5,403 bases of DNA from Fidelibacterota bacterium (GTDB lineage: Bacteria > Marinisomatota > Marinisomatia > Marinisomatales > TCS56): positions 1 through 5,403 of the forward strand of contig DAOWAH010000133.1 in the NCBI GenBank assembly GCA_030634675.1, in the 5' to 3' direction. Under the pieces are notes generated by a model. That model was given only the letters and a program-made list of their open reading frames with translations, was not told the DNA's origin and made no database searches. Shown one piece after another: positions 1-5,403 of this stretch (the first letter of the stretch is position 1; every line of letters starts with the position of its first letter). The position numbers and the translations under genes are program-made.

Positions 1-212
1 AGGTAATCAGCCGGCCACTGCAATCCCTGGTAATAATCATTATTCCAGGCCCGTTCGGACCCATAAGCCGTGAAATGATTCTGGAGTTCACCGATTCGGA
101 TATAACGCTCATCCCCGGCACCCAATTCATCTTGAGCCAACCCAATTCCACTGACAATTAAAACTGCCATTGTCAAGTGCCCTAATCGTTTTGCTCTATC
201 GGTATTTACCAT
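1..212 (-). CDS. Exported protein of unknown function, N-terminal fragment (cut by left edge)
   Basis: Seen: an open frame starts at ATG (210..212) and runs off the left edge after 70 complete codons. Residues 1-26 form a signal peptide, with a basic stretch (R6, K8, R9, R13-free hydrophobic run 15-25) and a likely signal peptidase I cut after GLA (A26|Q27). There is no lipobox. The mature start is polar and aromatic, with the segments DERYIRIGELQ (34-44) and YGSERAWNNDYY (50-61), then WPADY. The start is 29 bases after the receptor stop. No Shine-Dalgarno is visible, only an AT-rich leader; a second ATG at codon 15 would leave no basic n-region, so the first is preferred. Inference: it is the last visible gene of the operon and is exported to the periplasm or outer membrane. 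I cannot assign a known family; the YIRIGELQ/SERAW start resembles uncharacterised proteins that sit beside such receptors, but that is recollection only. Confidence 0.8.
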   Translation of the reverse strand, partial: MVNTDRAKRLGHLTMAVLIVSGIGLAQDELGAGDERYIRIGELQNHFTAYGSERAWNNDYYQGLQWPADY

Positions 213-241
213 TTATTTATATTATCAATTCAATTTTGCTA

Positions 242-3200
242 TTAGAAATCCACCCTGATTCCAAGCTTGACCTGCAGCGGATAAAGAAAGGCAAAATAAG
301 ACAGGTTGGGCATGTCGATATAGGCTTTGGTATCCAATACATTCTTTTTAACCCACTTGTCAGGACGACTGACCCAGTTACCATCTTCATATTGCCAATA
401 AGATTCGAGCGTATTATCATAGTAAACCGGTCGTGCTTCAGGTGCAAGGATGCTGTGAATATCCATCACCGTTTCCATCGGTATGAAGTCAACATCATAA
501 TCGCGGTATTCACCGACGCGGTCATCCCCTTTCTGGATACCTTCCTCCCAATCAAAATGGAGGGAACTCATATAATATTCATAATCATAATTATCAACGA
601 AACTGGCATAGCTTAATTGTTTTCTGTTCAATACATTGGTCACATCGGCAAAAAGTTGCACCCGTCGATTGGCTATTGACAGGGATTTAGCCAATCGCAG
701 ATCAACATTGTAGGAATCCTTCCACTGCACATTGTCCACGATATCCGGATTATTGGTGGGATCCCAGGTGGTATAGGAGCCTGCGGTCCAGGACGTCAGA
801 ACATTCAGATTCCAGCCGCCGATCGGATAGAGATTCATTAAGCGGGGTCCGAAATCGCCGGGCAGGTGAAAATTAAGATTTGCCCTGCCATAAGGCCGGG
901 GATGGGGCCGGGACTGATAGGGATTCAGGATCTCATAGGCCCGCTGTTCGGTGGGATTCTCATAGTAGTAGTCATTACCGAAATAGCCCGACGTGCTGAC
1001 CATATAAGTATAATTGACAAATCCGGTAATGTACTTGCCGGTCTGCTTTTCAAGGGTCAATTCCAGCCCGCGGATGTCCTCATAATGTTCACTGGAAGCT
1101 TTGGCATATTTTACCGAGTTCCCGATATTGCGGTAATTTACCCAACTGGACTGATTAGTGATATCCTTGTAATAGGCCGCAACATTTAGCAGGAACTGAT
1201 TAAACAGATTATGCGAATACCCCAACTCATATGATACCGTTTTTTCAAGTGGCAGCAGAGGATCACCAATCGATGTTACCAGACCGGAGTACTCGCGTTG
1301 CAGTCTGAAGCGGTAAGTCGATGAAGCTTCCTGGTAATAATGTCCATAGTTAAAATACAGTTTGGATCTTTCCGTTATCGGATGTGAAACACCGAGACGG
1401 GGACTGAAGCTGAATTGGCCCTTGATCTTTGAGAGATCCGCTTTCTCTTCAATCGTATTACCGGCAATGTCCTGAAACAATGGATCGTATTCAGATAGAT
1501 CATACCAGTCCACATTTGAATTAGTGTAATCAAATAAAACACCGGCATTGGCTATAAAATCATCAAATTCAATTTTATCCTGGATAAAAAATTCGAACCG
1601 GTAGGGCGATGCTTTATAATCCTGGGAACGGTTCCAGGTATCCATGACCGGATTACCATCCGCATCTTTGTTAGAAGTGTAGGAATGAATGTCATAATCA
1701 TTGAAAACCAGGGTCAAGCCGGTCTTGATCTGGTTTTTATAGTCGAGCTGGTTGGTATAATCAAAACGCAGGGTATAGGTATTGACTGTGCTCTCTTCCC
1801 GACCCAGATTCATCCAGCCACCAATCCGCATCTGGTCACCGATGCTGCTGACACCCCTCCACCAGTAACCGTAAGGTGCTTCATCAATACTGTAGCCCGG
1901 AACAATCTCATAGCGGGGTACAGTATCGCGGGTAGCCATCTGGAAAGTATTATAATAATTTGACTGGCTCTGAATATAAAAATTATAATAGGAAGAATTA
2001 TTGATTACACGGTTGATTTTTACACCGTATATCTTGCGGGTTATATCAGAGGGACTGTACCAGCCGGGCATGTAGATCAGGCTGTTCCCGCTGCTGCTCC
2101 CAACCAGATTAGCGATTTCGTAACGGGAGCGTAAAACACGACCAGTTGGCGTTGTAGTCCAACTGTAAGGTGACACGGAAGATGTTTTACCAAACCAGCC
2201 AAACAGGGTCAATTTAGTATAGGGCGTCAAATCGGAGGTTAATTTTAACCGAAAGGCATTATCGTGGTAATCATCCCGGGATAATGGAATAATTAACAAT
2301 TCCTTAACATCCCGATAGGAAGCATAGAATCTTAAATTTCCCAGCATTCCTCCGATTGCCGGGACTGGTCCGCCAATACCGAAATCAATCACGTGATCGG
2401 GTTCGGTAATGTCACCGTTACGGCGGTGCTGGAATTCATACAGGCGTTTGGCGCCATCCGGAGAAAGATCATTAGTCGGATCAACATCACTCAGAAGTTC
2501 CTCTGAAACCTTATTCCAGCCTCTAAAACTCTTATATTGCCGTTCCGTATAGCGGTCCCAGCCTTCACTGCCGGTGTAGCATACTTCCGGGTCCAGAAAG
2601 GCTCTGGTAAAGTAGGTATCCGCAGCATAAGCTGATGGACCGAAGTGTTTTTGTGCCGGTGGCGTTAATTGAAAGAAAATTGAACCAGACAGAGAATTAG
2701 GATCGCCCTCCTTAGTTGGAATGTTGATTACACCTGAGCGCAGGTTGCCATATTCAGCAGTAAAGCCCCCGGTCTGCAATTGCAGTTCATTAATCGATAC
2801 CAGGCTGATCGTGGAGTAAGGTATATTGGATCGCTCATCGTTAATGACAAATCCGTCAACAATAAAGGAAGTCTGCCGTGAACTGCCACCACGGATTGTC
2901 GTACCACGAACACCGGCCTGCAAACCGATAACGTCAACAACATCGGTTACCGGCAGAGACTCGATTGTTTCCTTGGAAACATTTAACTGACTGGCTGAAA
3001 CATCCATTACCACTGCCTGACGTTCAGCTATCACTGTAACCTCTGACAAACCGAGCACTTCGGTCTGCATTTGAAGCTCAATTTTGGTGGTACGTTTAAT
3101 GGCAACCACCACATTGGTCATCACGACCGGGGTATAACCGATCATGGTTGCTTTAATGGAATAAGTACCCGGAGCAATGTTCAAGATGGAAAATTCACCT

Positions 3201-3382
3201 TTTTCATTAGAGGCCGTTCCAATATTGGTGCCTTGTAACACCAGGTTTACACCTGCCAATCCTCGCCTACTACCACCGTCTATCACCCGGCCCGCTATCT
3301 TTCCGGTAATATCGGCATAGACGGCTGAAAAAGACAGCAGAATTATCAAACGCCAGATCCGATTTCTATTGGAAACAGTCAT
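242..3382 (-). CDS. TonB-dependent outer-membrane receptor with carboxypeptidase-regulatory-like N-domain
   Basis: Role by family: an outer-membrane gated barrel that imports a ligand using TonB/ExbBD energy. Seen in the 1046 residues: signal peptide 1-23 (cut at VYA|D24); a regulatory-like beta-sandwich at about 27-106 (GKIAGRVIDG, GVNLVLQGTNIGT, NEKGEFSI, PGTYSIKATMIGY); a TonB-box-like EVTVIA at 114-119; a plug at about 130-226 (ESLPVTDVVDVI, TTIRGGSSRQTSFIVDG, LQTGGFTAEYGNLRSGVINI); then a Tyr-rich barrel ending in KLGIRVDF with a terminal Phe, the usual beta-signal for BAM assembly. The only cysteine is C268. Two segments are long: about 243-328 after the first barrel strand and about 924-1035 before the last strand. 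It starts 11 bases after the PorV-like stop, with only a weak GGA six bases from ATG, so translational coupling is likely. It ends in tandem in-frame stops, TAA TAG. No SusD gene adjoins it, and the ligand is unknown. Confidence 0.95.
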   Translation of the reverse strand: MTVSNRNRIWRLIILLSFSAVYADITGKIAGRVIDGGSRRGLAGVNLVLQGTNIGTASNEKGEFSILNIAPGTYSIKATMIGYTPVVMTNVVVAIKRTTKIELQMQTEVLGLSEVTVIAERQAVVMDVSASQLNVSKETIESLPVTDVVDVIGLQAGVRGTTIRGGSSRQTSFIVDGFVINDERSNIPYSTISLVSINELQLQTGGFTAEYGNLRSGVINIPTKEGDPNSLSGSIFFQLTPPAQKHFGPSAYAADTYFTRAFLDPEVCYTGSEGWDRYTERQYKSFRGWNKVSEELLSDVDPTNDLSPDGAKRLYEFQHRRNGDITEPDHVIDFGIGGPVPAIGGMLGNLRFYASYRDVKELLIIPLSRDDYHDNAFRLKLTSDLTPYTKLTLFGWFGKTSSVSPYSWTTTPTGRVLRSRYEIANLVGSSSGNSLIYMPGWYSPSDITRKIYGVKINRVINNSSYYNFYIQSQSNYYNTFQMATRDTVPRYEIVPGYSIDEAPYGYWWRGVSSIGDQMRIGGWMNLGREESTVNTYTLRFDYTNQLDYKNQIKTGLTLVFNDYDIHSYTSNKDADGNPVMDTWNRSQDYKASPYRFEFFIQDKIEFDDFIANAGVLFDYTNSNVDWYDLSEYDPLFQDIAGNTIEEKADLSKIKGQFSFSPRLGVSHPITERSKLYFNYGHYYQEASSTYRFRLQREYSGLVTSIGDPLLPLEKTVSYELGYSHNLFNQFLLNVAAYYKDITNQSSWVNYRNIGNSVKYAKASSEHYEDIRGLELTLEKQTGKYITGFVNYTYMVSTSGYFGNDYYYENPTEQRAYEILNPYQSRPHPRPYGRANLNFHLPGDFGPRLMNLYPIGGWNLNVLTSWTAGSYTTWDPTNNPDIVDNVQWKDSYNVDLRLAKSLSIANRRVQLFADVTNVLNRKQLSYASFVDNYDYEYYMSSLHFDWEEGIQKGDDRVGEYRDYDVDFIPMETVMDIHSILAPEARPVYYDNTLESYWQYEDGNWVSRPDKWVKKNVLDTKAYIDMPNLSYFAFLYPLQVKLGIRVDF

Positions 3383-3393
3383 TTAAGATCCGG

Positions 3394-4386
3394 TTAAATT
3401 GCGAACCGCAATGTTATCCGTTGAACATTATCAAATAATTTCCCAAATGGAGTATAGGAATAGTCAACCTTGATATTGGCAAAGCTTACCCCAACTCCAA
3501 AGTTGGAGGATCGTTCATCACGATTCTGCATATAGCCGTAACGGGCATAGATCATATTATTCATGCTGTACTCAAAACCGAGATTGATATATTCGGGATA
3601 GGACCGGGGATGCGTGGCATCAATGGTGGTATACAACGAATGAGGTGATCCAATTCCGGAAAAGAAATCCAGCACATCCATTGATATGCCCATCGTAAAT
3701 GTCAGTGGCAGAGCAAATGGTTCATCTTCATATGTAACTTCACTGGAGAAATTCCGAATTGTCATTCCGAATGCAACACTTTTATAACCGGTGTGGAAAA
3801 TGGTTCCGAAATCCACTGCTGTGGCGAATTCCTTGTATTTTCTGACTATTAGACTATCTTCGATCACTACCAGGCTGGGACCTAGATGTTGACCGGTATA
3901 TTTGATCTGACTGCCGACCGCGAATTGATCGGATAAGGCCAGCGCATAACCCACACCAACTGCATACGCCGATGGATTGAATATTCCAGTATCGATATAC
4001 CCCTGATCATTAAAGGAAACAACCGTCCCCTCGACGTCACCATAATTGACCGACTGCAGGCTGATACCAATCACACCATAACGGTGACCGGAAGGTACGA
4101 AAGCCAGAGAAGCGGTAGTGTGCTTAATATCGGCGATCCAACCGTTATTACTAAATGAGAGATCAACGATATTAGTTAATCTTGCCATCCCGGCAGGATT
4201 ATAGAAGAGTGAGCCGGAGCCCAGTTCCACGGTAGTCATTGCATTGGCCATACCAGCAGCGCGGGCATCGCAACCCACACTTAAAAACTGGAAACCCGTT
4301 TGCGCCAATTTTTTATCAGCCCCGGAGGCAGAATAAATCAAACCACCTATTATCAATAACAAAATTGTTGCTTTCCAGCGTTTCAT
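3394..4386 (-). CDS. PorV/PorQ-family outer-membrane beta-barrel protein
   Basis: Seen: 330 residues with a signal peptide (KRWK basic start, hydrophobic 8-19, probable cut near SGA23|D24). The family hallmark follows at about 31-68: GFQFLSVG, then ARAAGMANAMT, then SLFYNPAGMA (NPAGMA at 63-68). The rest alternates amphipathic strands and turns and ends in DYSYTPFG (308-315) and QRITLRFAI, the closing-strand pattern of this FadL-like barrel family. C39, inside the normally small/Gly region after FLSVG, is the only cysteine. Known of the family: in type IX secretion, PorV carries cargo with C-terminal sorting domains from the SprA translocon to the surface attachment complex; PorQ-like and UPF0164 relatives have less defined roles. 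It is shorter than classical PorV (about 390). Inference: its neighbour ending at 5106 bears such a sorting tail, so it may be a dedicated shuttle or surface partner. The start has a strong Shine-Dalgarno eight bases upstream. Confidence 0.9.
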   Translation of the reverse strand: MKRWKATILLLIIGGLIYSASGADKKLAQTGFQFLSVGCDARAAGMANAMTTVELGSGSLFYNPAGMARLTNIVDLSFSNNGWIADIKHTTASLAFVPSGHRYGVIGISLQSVNYGDVEGTVVSFNDQGYIDTGIFNPSAYAVGVGYALALSDQFAVGSQIKYTGQHLGPSLVVIEDSLIVRKYKEFATAVDFGTIFHTGYKSVAFGMTIRNFSSEVTYEDEPFALPLTFTMGISMDVLDFFSGIGSPHSLYTTIDATHPRSYPEYINLGFEYSMNNMIYARYGYMQNRDERSSNFGVGVSFANIKVDYSYTPFGKLFDNVQRITLRFAI

Positions 4387-4393
4387 GCTATTT

Positions 4394-4398
4394 ACCTC
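4394..4398 (-). promoter_or_regulatory. Ribosome binding site of the PorV-like gene
   Basis: On the minus strand GAGGT lies seven bases before ATG (4386..4384), a good Shine-Dalgarno match that fixes this start. It sits within the 24-base gap after the lipoprotein stop. Confidence 0.75.
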
Positions 4399-4410
4399 GA
4401 GTGACTATAG

Positions 4411-5076
4411 TTATTCAAATAAGATCGCAGCAAAGAACCGATTCGACAGGGTCTGTTCGAACGTGATCAACTGCAGCAGGTAGTCCTGATCTTCCAAATC
4501 ATAAGCGTAGCGGGACTTGATGATCGGTTTGGGTGAACTTCCAGTCGAGCTGTAGAAACCGGCGGATAATTCCAGGGAAATCCTATCATCGTCAAGTTCG
4601 ACGGTATCAATGCTGGTGCCATTGACATCCAGCAGATTCATCCGGACATAATCGGTGAAATAAAAGGTTGCCCGACCGGCGCTGCCGCCATTGAACAGCA
4701 GGAAAGTATTGGCACTGTCAGCCAAAGTTTTGATGTCATAACTTGTGTCATTGGGCATTATATAAGCATTGGCACCCGTCAGTGTCCGGACATAGTCATC
4801 CAAGATCAGAATTGAATCCGTATCAACTGAAGCTACTGTGTCATTTGTACCATTCGCAAAATGAGCGATTATGAATTGCTGATCATCAAGACGGGTAAAG
4901 GTTGCCGTTCCGATAACAGTCGCGATGGAATCCCGCTCTGCCAGTACAGCAGCTGCGGCAGCATCCAGCTCGGTCATTTCGAATGTCTCGTCCTCGAAAT
5001 CCTCACAATTGTAGAACATCAGTGCCGCCACTAAAATTCCTGACAGCGACAATATTTTCAAATATTTACGTTTCAT
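4411..5076 (-). CDS. Probable lipoprotein of unknown function, 221 residues
   Basis: Not recognised as a named family. Seen: a basic start MKRKYLK, a hydrophobic stretch 8-22, and a single cysteine C24 followed by an acidic EDFEDE segment, which together look like a lipoprotein signal. The residues before it are FYN, so Asn at -1 departs from the usual G/A/S and makes lipidation likely rather than certain. Residues 39-43 are a run of alanines in a short helical segment (about 35-50). From about 53 on, the chain alternates beta-strand-like stretches with Asp/Asn/Gly/Thr turns, suggesting an all-beta domain; about 56-92 and 134-170 show weak similarity to each other. It has no SusD/TPR features and is much shorter than SusD. 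The frame stays open to a TTG eight codons upstream, but the ATG at 5076 has AGGAG at ideal spacing and gives a proper signal sequence. Inference: an outer-membrane or periplasm-anchored accessory of the receptor or of the exported protein upstream. Confidence 0.82.
   Translation of the reverse strand: MKRKYLKILSLSGILVAALMFYNCEDFEDETFEMTELDAAAAAVLAERDSIATVIGTATFTRLDDQQFIIAHFANGTNDTVASVDTDSILILDDYVRTLTGANAYIMPNDTSYDIKTLADSANTFLLFNGGSAGRATFYFTDYVRMNLLDVNGTSIDTVELDDDRISLELSAGFYSSTGSSPKPIIKSRYAYDLEDQDYLLQLITFEQTLSNRFFAAILFE
4567..4911 (-). repeat. Possible internal protein-level duplication in the lipoprotein
   Basis: Residues 56-92 and 134-170 can be aligned without gaps over 37 positions: G-ATF starts both, DTV falls at the same position (24-26), and D9, D30, L35 and L37 match, giving 11 identities by eye. 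NGT occurs in both but one residue out of register. A different pairing of the two DYVR motifs (94-97, 142-145) competes with it. It could be two related beta-hairpins or coincidence in a Thr/Asp-rich beta protein. Confidence 0.3.
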
Positions 5077-5084
5077 ATCAATGA

Positions 5085-5089
5085 CTCCT
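5085..5089 (-). promoter_or_regulatory. Ribosome binding site of the lipoprotein gene
   Basis: AGGAG on the minus strand lies eight bases before ATG (5076..5074). It decides the start in favour of this ATG over the in-frame TTG at 5100..5098, which lies upstream of the site and would place it inside the coding region. Confidence 0.8.
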
Positions 5090-5105
5090 GTTAGTGTCAA
5101 TGCAC

Positions 5106-5403
5106 TTATCTGATTACGACAAATTTCTTAATTACGCTTTCACCCTTGCGGATCAACAAATCGCCCGTTGTCAGGTCCACAATATCCCTGGGAACGTAAA
5201 AGGTCACGATATAGAGACCGCTGACTATGATCTGCCGGGAAGAAGTCAGCAGATCCCAGCGGAAGTCACCACTGCCTTCGTGTAAATCGGAATAGATCAG
5301 GTCGCCCCGCTCAGTGAAAATTTTGATCTCGCAGATTTCCGGTAAATTGAGAAACATCACCTTATTCGGTTCACCGACATACTGCAGGGTATTATTCCTG
5401 ACA
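5106..5403 (-). CDS. C-terminal part of a large exported protein with a T9SS-like sorting domain (cut by right edge)
   Basis: Seen: the frame is open from the right edge to TAA (5108..5106), giving 98 residues. The GTG/ATG near 5360 is internal, because homology-like sequence (QYVGEPNK) continues upstream without a stop. The visible part reads as a terminal beta-sandwich: MFLNLPEICEIKIFTERGDLI, then a GSGDFRWDLLT turn, SGLYIVTFY, and a final strand KKFVVIR. Known of the family: this order (a strand with IKIFT..GDL, W-D-L, SG.Y, K-FVV-R at the very end) matches the Por secretion tail / type A sorting domain, which sends proteins through the type IX system and is often cleaved on anchoring; FlgD-type Ig folds look similar. 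About 22 residues containing TTGDLLIRKGE separate the last two strands. Inference: the cargo body, probably large, lies outside the window. It is the most upstream gene seen and ends 29 bases before the lipoprotein start. Confidence 0.85.
   Translation of the reverse strand, partial: VRNNTLQYVGEPNKVMFLNLPEICEIKIFTERGDLIYSDLHEGSGDFRWDLLTSSRQIIVSGLYIVTFYVPRDIVDLTTGDLLIRKGESVIKKFVVIR

Noticed and set aside
32..44. Perfect inverted repeat AATAATcATTATT
   Set aside because: It lies inside coding sequence and simply encodes Asn-Asn-Asp-Tyr-Tyr; the arms are AT only and there is no terminator T-run.
213..241. AT-rich gap that might hold a promoter (GATAATATAAAT) or terminator
   Set aside because: A -10-like match in such AT-rich sequence is expected by chance, leaves almost no room before the ATG, and has no matching -35; no hairpin is present.
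170..616. Plus-strand open frame of 148 codons, and similar plus-strand frames at 866..1189, 1685..1963, 4239..4466 and 5094..5285
   Set aside because: All lie antisense to well-supported genes and give compositions typical of shadow translation, with no domain features.
2728..2943. Minus-strand frames in other registers at 217..447, 2728..2943 and 3882..4070
   Set aside because: They overlap the receptor or PorV-like gene in a different frame, with no ribosome site or recognisable content.
4411..5076. Assignment of the lipoprotein as SusD or HmuY
   Set aside because: It is far too short and beta-rich for SusD, and no HmuY-type haem-binding motif or sequence pattern could be recognised.
5098..5100. 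TTG as the start of the lipoprotein gene (eight codons upstream of the chosen ATG)
   Set aside because: The strong AGGAG lies downstream of this TTG and serves the ATG at 5076; starting at TTG would also add a non-basic MTLTGVID ahead of a good signal sequence.
5355..5360. GTG-ATG as the start of a separate 84-residue gene
   Set aside because: The frame stays open to the window edge with sequence that fits the same domain, and there is no signal peptide or ribosome site; it is the C-terminus of a larger protein.

Overview
The window is a densely packed stretch of one strand. Five genes, two of them cut by the window edges, all read on the minus strand, so transcription runs from high to low coordinates. 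The gaps are only 29, 24, 11 and 29 bases, and no terminator or convincing promoter lies between them. They therefore look like the middle of one operon whose promoter is beyond the right edge. All complete products carry export signals, so this is a cell-envelope locus.

In transcription order it holds: (1) the C-terminal end of a large exported protein with a type IX secretion (T9SS)-like sorting domain (5403..5106); (2) a 221-residue probable lipoprotein of unknown function (5076..4411); (3) a PorV/PorQ-family outer-membrane beta-barrel protein (4386..3394); (4) a 1046-residue TonB-dependent receptor with an N-terminal carboxypeptidase-regulatory-like domain (3382..242); (5) the first 70 residues of another exported protein (212..1).

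The regulatory-domain/TonB-receptor architecture together with PorV and a Por-type C-terminal tail points to the FCB superphylum. Clear Shine-Dalgarno sites before two genes, and the absence of a SusD gene beside the receptor, fit an uncultured non-Bacteroidota lineage (Marinimicrobia/Neomarinimicrobiota, KSB1, Calditrichota or similar) better than a classical Bacteroidota polysaccharide-utilisation locus. This placement is inference from gene content, not from a marker gene.

A working model, also inference: the sorting-tail protein is exported and handed to the cell surface with the help of the PorV-like barrel, while the TonB receptor imports a ligand through the outer membrane. The small lipoprotein and the truncated downstream protein may be accessory or ligand-handling partners. 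The substrate cannot be read from the sequence. There are no RNA genes, CRISPR arrays, mobile elements or gene-free stretches longer than 29 bases.
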